Positions 53,838 through 63,960 of a DNA stretch of 64,000 nucleotides are shown here, piece by piece. The first letter of the stretch is position 1, and every line of letters starts with the position of its first letter. This DNA comes from Pontibacter diazotrophicus (GTDB lineage: Bacteria; Bacteroidota; Bacteroidia; Cytophagales; Hymenobacteraceae). A program made the position numbers and the translations under genes. Where the stretch lies: NCBI RefSeq assembly GCF_003367245.1, contig NZ_QRGR01000001.1:390043-454042 (forward strand). The letters are read 5' to 3'. The notes beneath the pieces were generated by a model. The model was not told the DNA's origin. It saw nothing but the letters and a program-made list of their open reading frames with translations, and ran no database searches.

Positions 53838-55244
53838 TTACAATGATTTTGCGGAAACCTTCACTTCCTGTTGCTCAATTTCTTTCTGCTGGTACAGTTT
53901 GCTGATGACAATATAGAGTGTAGCAGCAATAAACCACCCCGGCAGCCCCAGGAAGAAGATTTCTACCCCCTGGTAAAAGTTAAGAGACAGGCAAAGGAGC
54001 AAGGTCACAAGCCATGTCAGGCCTGCCGCCACGTTGAAGGATTTTTTTGCAACTTCTGCGTAATTGCTTCTAAGCCCTATTTTAGGGATGATATAAAAAT
54101 CTATGAAGATGATGGCTCCCATGGGCATGAGCACCAAGCCGTAGAGCGCAACAAAATCCAGCAGCCTCATCACCAGGGCAGGGAAGAGGGCTGCAATAGT
54201 GGTAACCAAACCAACCACCATGGTTACTTTCCATCTTTTTACCATGGGCACAATAGACTGTATCGCTAAGCCAGCCCTGTAGATAGTAGGGTTGGCCGTG
54301 GTCCAGCCGGCAATCATCACACAAATGGCACCTGCAATGCCTGCGCTGTTATAGGCAATGGGCCCCGGGGTTACTTCGCCACTGGCTGCTGCCACCAGAA
54401 TGCCGGATGCGATCCAGGCCATCACATGGCCGATAAACATACCGGTAGCGGAAGCAAAGCCGTACTGCCATTTTCTGGCATACCGGAGAATAGAAAGGTC
54501 GCCCATGCCGATATGCATCGCCATATTGGCAAACCAGGCAAAGAAGGTGACGTGCCAGAAGGTAAACTTGCTGAAACCTGCCACCGGCACACCATCCCAT
54601 ATTCTGGTTTGGGCTACATTCCAGAAGCTTTCTAAAGAGGTAATACCCAACTGGGGCATGACGGCAAAAGCAGCCGCAACAAAGACAAGGATCATCCAGG
54701 GCGCACAGATATTGGCAAACTTAGAAATCTGCTCATACCCCAGAATAGCAACCAGTGTAATAACTGAACCCACAAAAAACACCGTTACCATCCAGCCCAC
54801 ACTGGTGGGGTATAAGTCTTCTAAGCCGGGCATGGCTATATTAAAGGGAATACCCACTGCGGTTGCTGCCACGGCTATCATGGAGCCTGCCAGGAAGCAG
54901 AACATAAGGGCATTTACTATATTATAGCCGGATACCAGGTATCTGCCGCAGATCTTCTCTAACTGGTAATATAGTGTGAGCCTGACTTTAACTGCTATCG
55001 GAGCACATAAAAACGCCCAGCTTAAAACGGCTAAAAGGTTGCCCACCAGCAAGCCTAAGAAAAGATCGGGTGCACTCACACCATGCACAACAAACAAAGG
55101 ACCAATCACAAACTCAGTTCCGGCTGTGTGTTCACCAGCATACATGCCAATAAAGCTCTTCAATCCCTTCTGCTGATGCTTGGGAACGGGTTCTCTCTCA
55201 TATTCATTGATGGAGTCTAACTGACTGGCAAGGGTCTTCTTCAT
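53838..55244 (-). CDS. NCS1-family (purine/cytosine permease-like) transporter
   Basis: This 468-residue inner-membrane permease has about twelve helices and is typical of the NCS1 family, whose known members carry nucleobases, hydantoins, thiamine or allantoin. Motifs include GLKSFIGMYAGEHTAGTEFVIGPLFVVHG in the first helices and GWTTANPTIYRAGLAIQS in the middle. An amphipathic N-terminus and a short charged C-terminus are present. It heads an operon with a small membrane protein and an FGGY sugar kinase, so it may bring in the kinase's substrate. A sugar substrate would be unusual for this family. A near-symmetrical dyad lies about 200 bases upstream. Confidence 0.88.
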   Translation of the reverse strand: MKKTLASQLDSINEYEREPVPKHQQKGLKSFIGMYAGEHTAGTEFVIGPLFVVHGVSAPDLFLGLLVGNLLAVLSWAFLCAPIAVKVRLTLYYQLEKICGRYLVSGYNIVNALMFCFLAGSMIAVAATAVGIPFNIAMPGLEDLYPTSVGWMVTVFFVGSVITLVAILGYEQISKFANICAPWMILVFVAAAFAVMPQLGITSLESFWNVAQTRIWDGVPVAGFSKFTFWHVTFFAWFANMAMHIGMGDLSILRYARKWQYGFASATGMFIGHVMAWIASGILVAAASGEVTPGPIAYNSAGIAGAICVMIAGWTTANPTIYRAGLAIQSIVPMVKRWKVTMVVGLVTTIAALFPALVMRLLDFVALYGLVLMPMGAIIFIDFYIIPKIGLRSNYAEVAKKSFNVAAGLTWLVTLLLCLSLNFYQGVEIFFLGLPGWFIAATLYIVISKLYQQKEIEQQEVKVSAKSL

Positions 55245-56144
55245 TTCTTCTTTGTTTTGATATTAAATTTCGGCCTGGGCTTCTGCCGCAACAGGATGTG
55301 GCTAGAATTTAAAAAGATATTGGATATTAATATAGAAACATTCCTGCACTATTGCTGTCACGTTCATTATTCTTTTAAACTTTTGTATGATGGGTGTTAG
55401 ATGTGAAAAATAAGAATAAGTGATTAAACAACTATCCGGTAGTGTCCTGTATACTACAGCTGTATGCCACACAGGACCAGAAACACTGTTGAATAAGCGA
55501 CTGCTCCTGTCATTGGTCCAGGGAAAAACCAATATCAACGCTTCGTGGCTTGTTGCCTGTAGCAAATGCACTGAACAGGTAGCTGATTTTTCTTCCATCA
55601 TAAGTTATCTTTTAACCAGAGTCACCTGGCTTCAGCATTAGACAAAATGAAGCTGAACCTTGAAAATTACCTCCCCGATAAGAAGACCTGCTACATACTA
55701 GCCGACATTCTCTTGTCTTAAACTATACAATTCAGTTTGCATACAGGCTACCCTATTTGTGGCTCTAAAGCCCTTCAAGAGCACATAAAATATATTTTGC
55801 TGTACTCTTTTTAAGCTGCTACAGGATAGAGCAGGATAGAAAGCATTTTTGGATGCTATAAATTTAGAATAAGTTACAAGTTTTTCCTCCAGCGCAGAAC
55901 AAGTGGAGGGGGCTTTTATCCTGCTGACACACATGGTTAGCCGGCAAATGCAACTGGTTTCAGAAAGAAGGCATCGATAGAAAATTGTTTGGTAGTAAAG
56001 CGGTACCACCTTCTGTTGCTCACTGTTTCAGCCCTGCTAAGATAAATATGTAGGACATTGCTGTTGAAAAACCTTTTTAGAAGAACAGCCAGGCTATAGT
56101 AAATCTGACAACAAATAAATACGTGATAACTAAAACGCTTACCT
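55245..56144. other. Long intergenic region between divergent operons
   Basis: No gene is firmly supported in these 900 bases. A 24-codon frame from ATG at 55647 to TAA at 55719-55721 begins MKLNLENYLP and contains DKKTCYILADILLS; it may be a chance frame or a fragment. A nearly concentric dyad is at 55444-55477. Confidence 0.55.
55444..55477. promoter_or_regulatory. Operator-like dyad
   Basis: GTCCTGT (55444-55450) and ACAGGAC (55471-55477) flank the perfect palindrome TACAGCTGTA (55455-55464); the two centres differ by one base. It could be an operator of the permease-kinase operon, about 200 bases upstream of it. Confidence 0.35.
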
Positions 56145-59100
56145 ATGAGAAGTAAAATACAGCTATGGCAGCTAAAAAGCTGTGTGGCATTTATCCCTTT
56201 AGCTCTTGCTGGCGCTGCTCTTCCCCAGGAGGCTTTAGCCAATCCTTCTGCTGTATCAGCAAATGTTTTTCAATGGACCGTATCTGGTAGAGTAACTTCT
56301 GCGGCGGGTGATCCGCTGCCAGGGGTAACAGTGCTCCTGAAAGGTACTACCAATGGTGCCGCCACAGATGCGGACGGTGCTTTCTCCTTATCAGTGCCGG
56401 AGTCACCCGGAACCCTGGTTTTCTCTTATGTTGGCTTTAGTACAGTCGAAAGGTCCTTCTCCGGACCAGAAACGCTCAACGTTACTTTATCTGAAGACTC
56501 CGAGGCGCTCGAAGAAGTGGTGGTAGTGGGTTACGGTACCCAAAGAAGAGCTGACGTTACAGGCGCTATTGCCACCGTGGATTCCAGGGCAATAGAAGAA
56601 AGACCGATTGCCAGAGTGGATCAGGCGCTGGTAGGGCAGATGGCTGGTGTTAGGGTGCAGCAGACAAGCGGCGTGCCCGGCAGAGGGTTCAGTATACAGG
56701 TGAGAGGCACAGGTTCCATCAATGCCAGTAATGAGCCGCTTTATGTAATAGATGGTTTTCCGCTGGATGTGGCGACTCAAAATTCAGGCGGAGGTTTCTC
56801 AACCGGTAACCCTCTGGATAACATCAACCCGAACGACATTGAGTCTATACAGGTGCTGAAAGATGCCTCGGCCGCTGCCATTTATGGTTCCCGTGGAGCG
56901 AATGGCGTGGTTATCATCACGACCAAGTCAGGCAGAGCCGGAAAGCCAAAGATTACTTTCAATACGTACATGGGCTGGAGTGAAACAGCTAAAAAACTGG
57001 ATGTGCTGAGCGGTGAGGAGTGGATTGAAAGAGCCACAGAAGTTATCAACTACAACTGGGTGACCTCCGGAGAGGGTAGAACAGCAGAACAGACTACGGC
57101 AGAAAGAACCGCTATTAACGGGAGCTTCAACCAGAACCTGATGCTGGACGAGCGCTGGCTGCAGCCAGGATACCCTGGGCTTACCTTGATAGACTGGCAG
57201 GATGAGCTGTTCAGAAAAGGCTTTATGCAGAACTACCAGGTGGCTGCCTCCGGTGGTAATGAGTTCCTGAACTACTATGTATCAGGTGACTATCTGGACC
57301 AGGATGGTGTAGCCATAGGCATTGGCTATAAGCGGTATTCTGCCAGAGCGAACGTGGAAGTGAAGGCCAGCGACAAATTAAAAATTGGCGTTAACATCAA
57401 CCCGTCCTATTCCATCGCCAGTGATCCCGGAGTGGAAGGCCGCGATAATCAAATGCACGTAGCCACCTCCCACACACCGGTTTCAGAAGATACCGTAGGT
57501 ATTGATGTGAACACCGGTAACAACAGGAACTACCAGTGGGGCTTTTCGAGAAACAGCCCGGTGCGAGTTATTGAGCAATCCATCGGAGATACAGAGATTT
57601 TCAGAACGCTGGCTACCGTTTATGGAGAGTACAGTATTTTAGATGACCTGACTTTCCGGTCTACGATTAACCTGGACCATTCGGATGCGAGCACAAAAAG
57701 CTACAGACCAGCCGCGGTAAGTGGTGTGCTGGGCAACAGGCAGGCATTCGGTAACTTTAGCGGGTATCGCAGACAAACCTTCGTGAATGAAAACACGCTG
57801 TCTTATAACAGGATGTTTGCAGATAACCATAATGTGTCTTTGTTAGCGGGAGCCTCTTATAATTACGGGAGCTTTAACAACTTCCAGATTAGAAGCGCTG
57901 AAGGATTTGGTTCTGATGATATCACTACGCTTAACGCAGCCAACAACATCAATGTAGGCCAGACCTATACAGCCGAAAGCAGAAACACGATGCTGTCTTA
58001 TTTCGGCAGGGTGCAGTATAGCTTCATGGACCGCTACCTCCTTGGAGTGACAGTGCGCCGTGATGGCTCCTCCCGATTTGGGGATGATACCAAGTGGGGT
58101 ACCTTCCCATCAGCCTCTTTAGGATGGAGAATCTCTGAAGAAGCCTTCATGAGTGGTGTAGACTTTGTAAGCGATATGAAACTGAGAGGAAGCTGGGGTA
58201 TCTCAGGAAACAACGGAATCGGCAACTATTCCCACATCGCCTTGCTTGGATTCTCTAACTATACCTTTGGCGGCAATTTAGCAACCGGGCAGGTCCCCAA
58301 TAACTTTCCAAACCCTGATTTAGGCTGGGAAGAATCTGAGACTTATAACATTGGCTTAGATCTGGGGCTCTTCCAGAACAGGGTCTTCACTTCGTTTGAC
58401 TACTATACCAAAACGAATACGAATCTACTCCTGAATATTCCAGTGCCTACCGCTACAGGCTTCTCCACTGCACTTACCAATATAGGCGAAGTCTATAACA
58501 GGGGCTGGGAGTTTGAAATAGCCACCCATAACCTGACAGGAGCGTTCAGATGGGATACCAACATCAACCTGAGCCATAACGAAAATGAGGTAAGGCAGCT
58601 AGGCCCTAATAACACCCCGATACAGGGTGGTGACTTTGACCCGCCTCATAACATCCTGATGGTAGGCGAGCCAATGAATGTAATTTATGTGGTAAGAAGA
58701 AACGGTATTCTGACACAGGAAGACATCGACAGCGGTGCAGCACTTTATGGCAACCAGACTGCTGGCGATGTCAGGTACTTCGATGCCAACAATGACGGCG
58801 TTATCACGGCAGATGACCGGGTGATGATGGGTGACCGGAATCCGGACTATACCTGGGGTATCACGAATTCCTTCAGCTTCAAAGGTTTTGACCTTCGGGT
58901 GCTGGTGCAGGGCCAGCAGGGCGGACAGATTTACTCTTTATTCGGCCGCGCCACCGACAGAACCAGCATGGGCTGGGTAGAAAATACCCTTGGGGTACAC
59001 CGCGACCGCTGGAGATCACCTGAAGACCCGGGAGACGGCAGCCGTGGCAAAGCAACAGGAAGATTCGGGTTTATCAAAAACTCAGACTGGATCTACTCCT

Positions 59101-59330
59101 CTGACTACTGGAGAGTACGAAACATCACGCTGGGGTACGACTTAGGCAGGTTAATGGCAGGTAACAAATTTGTACAGGGAGCCCGCATTTACGCAAGTGC
59201 CGAGAACTGGTTTGGAGGAGATAAATATGAGGGCGGCTACAATCCGGAGGCAGTTAACTCCGGAGGCGACGACTACGGTGCTTTCCCGCTGGCGAAGTCG
59301 ATGACGTTTGGACTAAACCTCACATTTTAA
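56145..59330 (+). CDS. SusC/RagA-family TonB-dependent glycan transporter
   Basis: This 1061-residue outer-membrane importer begins with a signal sequence (MRSKIQLWQLKSCVAFIPLALAGAALPQEALA). A carboxypeptidase-regulatory-like domain follows (about 45-125, TVSGRVTSAAGDPLPGVTVLLKGT), then the family motif EALEEVVVVGYGTQRRADVTGAI. The plug carries SIQVLKDASAAAIYGSRGANGVVIITTKSG, and the barrel ends SMTFGLNLTF. The layout is the same as for the SusC at 10217, but the sequence is clearly different, so it should serve another glycan. Its SusD partner begins 20 bases downstream and a GH31 gene follows. Confidence 0.96.
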   Translation: MRSKIQLWQLKSCVAFIPLALAGAALPQEALANPSAVSANVFQWTVSGRVTSAAGDPLPGVTVLLKGTTNGAATDADGAFSLSVPESPGTLVFSYVGFSTVERSFSGPETLNVTLSEDSEALEEVVVVGYGTQRRADVTGAIATVDSRAIEERPIARVDQALVGQMAGVRVQQTSGVPGRGFSIQVRGTGSINASNEPLYVIDGFPLDVATQNSGGGFSTGNPLDNINPNDIESIQVLKDASAAAIYGSRGANGVVIITTKSGRAGKPKITFNTYMGWSETAKKLDVLSGEEWIERATEVINYNWVTSGEGRTAEQTTAERTAINGSFNQNLMLDERWLQPGYPGLTLIDWQDELFRKGFMQNYQVAASGGNEFLNYYVSGDYLDQDGVAIGIGYKRYSARANVEVKASDKLKIGVNINPSYSIASDPGVEGRDNQMHVATSHTPVSEDTVGIDVNTGNNRNYQWGFSRNSPVRVIEQSIGDTEIFRTLATVYGEYSILDDLTFRSTINLDHSDASTKSYRPAAVSGVLGNRQAFGNFSGYRRQTFVNENTLSYNRMFADNHNVSLLAGASYNYGSFNNFQIRSAEGFGSDDITTLNAANNINVGQTYTAESRNTMLSYFGRVQYSFMDRYLLGVTVRRDGSSRFGDDTKWGTFPSASLGWRISEEAFMSGVDFVSDMKLRGSWGISGNNGIGNYSHIALLGFSNYTFGGNLATGQVPNNFPNPDLGWEESETYNIGLDLGLFQNRVFTSFDYYTKTNTNLLLNIPVPTATGFSTALTNIGEVYNRGWEFEIATHNLTGAFRWDTNINLSHNENEVRQLGPNNTPIQGGDFDPPHNILMVGEPMNVIYVVRRNGILTQEDIDSGAALYGNQTAGDVRYFDANNDGVITADDRVMMGDRNPDYTWGITNSFSFKGFDLRVLVQGQQGGQIYSLFGRATDRTSMGWVENTLGVHRDRWRSPEDPGDGSRGKATGRFGFIKNSDWIYSSDYWRVRNITLGYDLGRLMAGNKFVQGARIYASAENWFGGDKYEGGYNPEAVNSGGDDYGAFPLAKSMTFGLNLTF

Positions 59331-59350
59331 TCTAATTTAAAGTATCAAAG

Positions 59351-60844
59351 ATGAGAAAGATATCCTTATTTATATGTTCCGCATTGATGGTGGGTTTAGT
59401 TTCCTGCGAGAAAGAACTCGACCAGGCCCCGTTATCGGATGCCAGTGCGGCTAACTTTTACCGTGATGCAGCTGACTTTGAGCAGGCGGTAAACGGTATT
59501 TATGCCCAGCTCCGCCCTTACCCTGACCGGCATTTTAACCTGTCGGAGGTACGATCGGATAATATGTATGCCACAACAGAAATTGGCGTAAGGGAGCATG
59601 AGCCTATCAACAATTTTGTAAACACGCTGGAAACAAACTCGCTTGTGATTTCAGCATGGAACGAAAACTTTAACGGTATCATGCGCGCCAATACAGTACT
59701 CGACAGGTTAAATGCGAGCGTAGTGCCGGACGATGCCCAGCGAAACCGCTTTGAGGGAGAAGCAAGATTCCTGAGAGCGCTTTATTACTTCGACCTGGTG
59801 CGCCTGTATGGTAAGGTTCCGGTATATGATGCTTCTGTGTCTCCTGCAGAAGCACTGGAGGTGCCAAGAAGTCCGGTAGCAGAGGTGTATTCACTTATTG
59901 TGTCTGATCTGAACACCGCTATAGAGATGCTGCCACCTTCACATGGCGCTGTCAACAGAGGGCGGGCTACATCATGGGCTGCCAAATCGTTGTTAGCACT
60001 TGTGCATCTTACCCGCTCAGCACCTACTTATGGTATTGAGGGCCCTGGCCTGGATGTGAATGAGTACGCAGAGGCGCTTACCTTGCTAAATGACGTGATT
60101 AACAATGGGCCCTATGCCTGGGTAGAAGACTATTCCAGCATATTTGACTATAATAACGAGAATAACCCCGACATCGTGTTTGACATTCAGTTCCTGAGTG
60201 GCGGACTTGGTACAGGAGGCACTTATCCCGGCACGATGGCACCGAATTCTTATTTCAACGCCGTCGGGATTCCTTTCCCGGCAGGCCTGGAAACAAAGCC
60301 TTTATCCAGTGACTTGATAGAAACTTTTGCTCCGGAAGATGAGCGATTAGGCGTTGCCGTGCAGCAGGGATTCACGGATGAGTTTGGGAACAGTGATCCA
60401 AGACCATTCTTCAGGAAGTTTCTGGATGAGGATGATTACGGATTGGACCGCTTTGACTGGGGCATTAACTTTCCGATAATCAGGTATACTGATGTGCTGA
60501 TGATGAAGGCGGAAGCCATTCTTCAGGGTGCTCCGGGAACGCAGGAAGAAGTGGACGAAATCATAAATATGGCCAGAGTCAGAGCAGGGCTGGAGCCTGT
60601 TTCCGGTGTAACTCTCGATATGTACCTGGAAGAAAGAAGACGTGAGTTTGCGGGAGAGGGACATCGCTGGCACGACCTTGTCCGAACTGGTCAGGTAATA
60701 GAAGAGATGAATGAATGGCTTCCGACCGAGGATACCCGCAATGTGATGCCGGAAACACTTGACCCGAATTACATCATTTATCCTATTCCGTTTAGTCAGC
60801 TACAGGTGAAAGAAGGGCTTTATGAGCAGAACCCTGGCTATTAA
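59351..60844 (+). CDS. SusD/RagB-family glycan-binding lipoprotein
   Basis: This 497-residue surface lipoprotein has the signal MRKISLFICSALMVGLVSC and partners the SusC encoded 20 bases upstream. SusD marks are DASAANFYRDAADFEQAVNGIYAQLRPYPD, EARFLRALYYFDLVRLYGKVPVY, VNRGRATSWAAKSLLALVHL, RYTDVLMMKAEAIL and the C-terminal YLEERRREFAGEGHRWHDLVRTG followed by IYPIPFSQLQVKEGLYEQNPGY. It binds oligosaccharides at the cell surface. A strong terminator follows, so the GH31 gene may be transcribed separately or by read-through. Confidence 0.96.
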   Translation: MRKISLFICSALMVGLVSCEKELDQAPLSDASAANFYRDAADFEQAVNGIYAQLRPYPDRHFNLSEVRSDNMYATTEIGVREHEPINNFVNTLETNSLVISAWNENFNGIMRANTVLDRLNASVVPDDAQRNRFEGEARFLRALYYFDLVRLYGKVPVYDASVSPAEALEVPRSPVAEVYSLIVSDLNTAIEMLPPSHGAVNRGRATSWAAKSLLALVHLTRSAPTYGIEGPGLDVNEYAEALTLLNDVINNGPYAWVEDYSSIFDYNNENNPDIVFDIQFLSGGLGTGGTYPGTMAPNSYFNAVGIPFPAGLETKPLSSDLIETFAPEDERLGVAVQQGFTDEFGNSDPRPFFRKFLDEDDYGLDRFDWGINFPIIRYTDVLMMKAEAILQGAPGTQEEVDEIINMARVRAGLEPVSGVTLDMYLEERRREFAGEGHRWHDLVRTGQVIEEMNEWLPTEDTRNVMPETLDPNYIIYPIPFSQLQVKEGLYEQNPGY

Positions 60845-60877
60845 ACAGCCTTCTGGAACTGATATGAATACCTTATG

Positions 60878-60910
60878 AAAGGAGCGGCACGAATGGTGCC
60901 GCTCCTTTTT
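60878..60910 (+). terminator. Strong intrinsic terminator after susD
   Basis: AAAGGAGCGGCAC (60878-60890) and GTGCCGCTCCTTT (60896-60908) form a perfect 13-bp stem with a five-base loop and continue into a T-run, 34 bases after the susD stop. Confidence 0.9.
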
Positions 60911-61107
60911 GCTTTTAAGCTGAAAATAGCTGCCTGCACTTAAAAACCGGACAGTGCAGGATGCCTGCATCAGCAGAAATGCCTATGTTTATTCAGAGCC
61001 TGTACCAGGCTAAACGGAGACTAAGTTCTGCTGTTGCTCCCTTTGAAAACAGGTAGATGGATGCAAAACAGCAATCTGGATTTAAAAATCAAAAATCATA
61101 AAACAGA

Positions 61108-63582
61108 ATGATACATCACTTAAAGCAGATAGTTGCAATAATTTTTATCCTCCAGGCATTCTGCTTGCCTGTGCTGGGCCAAACCCCGGTAGGCAACTAC
61201 CAGTCTGGTTTCCGGCAGCAGGGGAATGAAGTATTCTTCAGGAACGCCAACGCTGACGTAAAGCTGGAGTTCAACACACCAGATATGTTTCGGGTAAGGG
61301 CAAGCTGGAACAGGCAGTTTCAGTTGAATGAGCCGTACATGGTGGTGCAATACGATTGGCCTTCGGTAGCGGTAAAGACGTCAGAACAGGCAGACCATTT
61401 CCTGCTGCAAACTGATAAACTCGACATTAAAATAAACAAGGCTCCTTTCGGCATAGCGGTTTATACAAAAGACGGTAAGCTGCTGACAGCAGATGCCACA
61501 GGCGGAGAAGGCTTAGCCAAAAACGGCGAGGCCGTTGCCGTAACCAAGCAACTGGCCCCGGACGAGCATTTCTTTGGCTTTGGTGAGCGAATGGATTTCC
61601 TGGATCAGCGAAACAAGAAGCTGCGCATGAACGTGGGCCGGGGGCAGGGCTTGCCGCACCACGTAGGCGCCTACAATGTGCTGGAGGCAAACTATGCGCC
61701 GGTGCCTTTCTTTATGAGTACCCGTGGCTACGGTATCTTCTTCCATACCGCTTATCCAACGGAATGGGACATGGGTATGAGTAACCCGGAGAGTTACAGC
61801 TTTAAAGCAGAAGGCGGAGAACTGGATTACTATTTCATGCACGGGCCGGGCTTCCCGTCACTCTTAAACAGCTATACCTCCCTTACCGGAAAATCACCGC
61901 TCTTGCCTGAGTTTGCGTTGGGCCTGCATGTGGGTACTTACAGCGGCGGCACCTGGGGCCACGAAGCAGAAACATCCGACATGTATGTAGTGGAGTTGGG
62001 GCGCAAGTTCAGAACATACGGTATACCAGCCGACATCCTGCACCTCGATTCTACCTGGCGCATCTTCGGGAAGCAGGGAGGAAAAGGCGCTACCTCTTTT
62101 GAGTGGCGCCCGACTTTTCAGAACCCGAAAGGCATGTTCGACAGCCTGTATGCCATGGACTATAAAATGGTGGGCCTGCACCTGCGTCCGCGCTTCGATA
62201 ACGGGGAGCAACTAAACCTGCTGGCGATGGCGCAGGAGCAAGGGTTTGTTTACCCGGAGGAGAATTCACCGGGCGAGTTCGTTAATTTCTTTGACCAGAA
62301 GGCGGTAGACTGGTGGTGGCAGAACGGCGTCAAGCGCATCGCTGATCTGGGAGCCATGTTCCTGAAAACAGACGAAGGCAGCGCCTTTGGTGCCCTGGCA
62401 AACGAAAGTGAGAAAGTAGGACCGAAAGGAGAGGACATCAAGTGGAAGCATAATATTTTCCCTCTCATCTATACCAGAGCATCTTTTGAGAAATTCCAGG
62501 AGCACAACGGCATACGTGGCATGGCCCACACCCGCGAAGGCTACGCCGGCATTCAGCGCTACCCCTTTATATGGGCGGGCGATTGGCCGAGCGAATGGCA
62601 GTACTTTGCACCCGTTATCAAAGCAGGACTGAACATCGGCTTGTCTGGTGTGAGCAACTGGTCGCACAACATGGGTGGTTTTGAGCACGTGGCCGACCCG
62701 GAATTATACATCCGTTGGGTACAATTCGGGATGTTCAGCCCGATAGCGCACCTGCTGGGCATGGAGCACCCCACGTACAAAGAGCCCTGGAATTACGGAG
62801 AGGATGCCTTAAGGAACTTCAAGAAGTATGACCTGTTGCGCTACCGGCTGATTCCGTACATGTACAGCAACGCCTACATCAACCATACCACCGGCGTGCC
62901 CCTCATGCGCGCGCTGGTGCTGGAGCATCAGAACGACCCGAATGTGTATGATGTAACGGACCAATACATGTTCGGAAACAACCTGCTGGTAAACCCTGTC
63001 ACCACCAAGGGAGCCAAAACCCGCACGGTATACTTGCCCGAAGGCACCTGGTTCGACTACTGGACAGGCAAGAAGTATGAAGGCAAGCAGTATGTGCACG
63101 TGCTCACGCCGCTGGATACTATTCCAATATTTGCCAAGGGCGGAGCCATCATCCCGATGCAGCCGGAGATGATATACGTGGGTGAAAAGCCGGTGAACAC
63201 GATTACGCTGGACATCTTCCCGCACGAGTCATCAAAGTTCGAGCTTTATGAAGACGACGGGAAGAGCCTGGAATACAAAAATGGATCATATGCTATCACG
63301 GAAATCAGCTCTAACCTTTCCTCATCTGGTTTAAATCTTGCGATTAAGAAGCCAAAGGGCAAGTATAAGGTGTCGCCACACAACTACCTGGCTAAAATAC
63401 ACTGGAACGAAGAAAAGGCACCTGCAGGCGTTATGGAGAACGGAAAGAAAGTCTCTGCCGCAGCCAATGCCGCAGCTTTAGAACGCGGAGCAGGCTGGTT
63501 TTACGATGCGCAGCACAAGCTTCTCTGGATTAAGACAAAGCGCTCTAATAAAGAGGACATCAACCTGGCTGTGAAAATGTAA
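61108..63582 (+). CDS. GH31-family alpha-glycosidase, exported
   Basis: This 824-residue hydrolase has a signal peptide (cleavage near CLPVLGQ) and the GH31 layout: an N-terminal beta domain (about 25-240), a TIM barrel with inserted loops, and a C-terminal beta domain. The nucleophile Asp is at about 422 in FLKTDEGSAFGA and the acid/base Asp at about 492 in FIWAGDWPSEWQ. Further motifs are FFGFGERMDFLDQRNKKL and MRALVLEHQNDPNVYDVTDQYMFG. GH31 enzymes retain configuration; alpha-xylosidase and alpha-glucosidase are the common activities. Next to a SusCD pair and with GH16 nearby, a xyloglucan or alpha-glucan target is plausible but not proven. Confidence 0.92.
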   Translation: MIHHLKQIVAIIFILQAFCLPVLGQTPVGNYQSGFRQQGNEVFFRNANADVKLEFNTPDMFRVRASWNRQFQLNEPYMVVQYDWPSVAVKTSEQADHFLLQTDKLDIKINKAPFGIAVYTKDGKLLTADATGGEGLAKNGEAVAVTKQLAPDEHFFGFGERMDFLDQRNKKLRMNVGRGQGLPHHVGAYNVLEANYAPVPFFMSTRGYGIFFHTAYPTEWDMGMSNPESYSFKAEGGELDYYFMHGPGFPSLLNSYTSLTGKSPLLPEFALGLHVGTYSGGTWGHEAETSDMYVVELGRKFRTYGIPADILHLDSTWRIFGKQGGKGATSFEWRPTFQNPKGMFDSLYAMDYKMVGLHLRPRFDNGEQLNLLAMAQEQGFVYPEENSPGEFVNFFDQKAVDWWWQNGVKRIADLGAMFLKTDEGSAFGALANESEKVGPKGEDIKWKHNIFPLIYTRASFEKFQEHNGIRGMAHTREGYAGIQRYPFIWAGDWPSEWQYFAPVIKAGLNIGLSGVSNWSHNMGGFEHVADPELYIRWVQFGMFSPIAHLLGMEHPTYKEPWNYGEDALRNFKKYDLLRYRLIPYMYSNAYINHTTGVPLMRALVLEHQNDPNVYDVTDQYMFGNNLLVNPVTTKGAKTRTVYLPEGTWFDYWTGKKYEGKQYVHVLTPLDTIPIFAKGGAIIPMQPEMIYVGEKPVNTITLDIFPHESSKFELYEDDGKSLEYKNGSYAITEISSNLSSSGLNLAIKKPKGKYKVSPHNYLAKIHWNEEKAPAGVMENGKKVSAAANAAALERGAGWFYDAQHKLLWIKTKRSNKEDINLAVKM

Positions 63583-63960
63583 GGAAGCTTCAAAATCGGT
63601 TCTTCAATGGAGTAGCGCCTGGTAAACCCTCTGGTTATGGTCAGTAAAAAAACAGTGCTTATCTCCTGATGTTGCGGATGGCGTGCCAGACGCAGCAGGC
63701 CTTTAACAGTAAAGATCCGTGAGTGGCGCTAAAATAGAGCAGGAGCAGGTTGCTGAGGTCCAAAAACGAATACTTTTCGCCCGTCCTGCAGTTGCCCAAG
63801 CAGGGGATGGAATAATAGAGCTATTGATGGCTACCAGACTTTGTTAAACGGTGGCGGAGCTGACGTTTAGATTTGGTTGCACTAAACCTTCGGTGGCTGG
63901 TTTAGTAAAAAAGCAGCGGATAAGCGTTACCTTTTGATTCACACTAAATCGTTAGTAAAG
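63583..63960. other. Intergenic region with ACTAAA/TTTAGT motifs near its end
   Basis: No gene is supported here. ACTAAACC (63881-63888) and GGTTTAGT (63899-63906) are perfect inverted arms. ACTAAATCGTTAGT follows at 63943-63956, just before the next possible start codon. This may be an operator region for the gene that leaves the window. Confidence 0.45.

Noticed and set aside
55302..55601. 99-codon minus-strand frame upstream of the NCS1 permease
   Set aside because: No domain or signal is visible, and an operator-like dyad lies within it; it is more likely a control region.
55647..55721. 24-codon frame starting MKLNLENYLP
   Set aside because: It is too short and has no recognised relative; it could be a fragment but is not supported as a gene.
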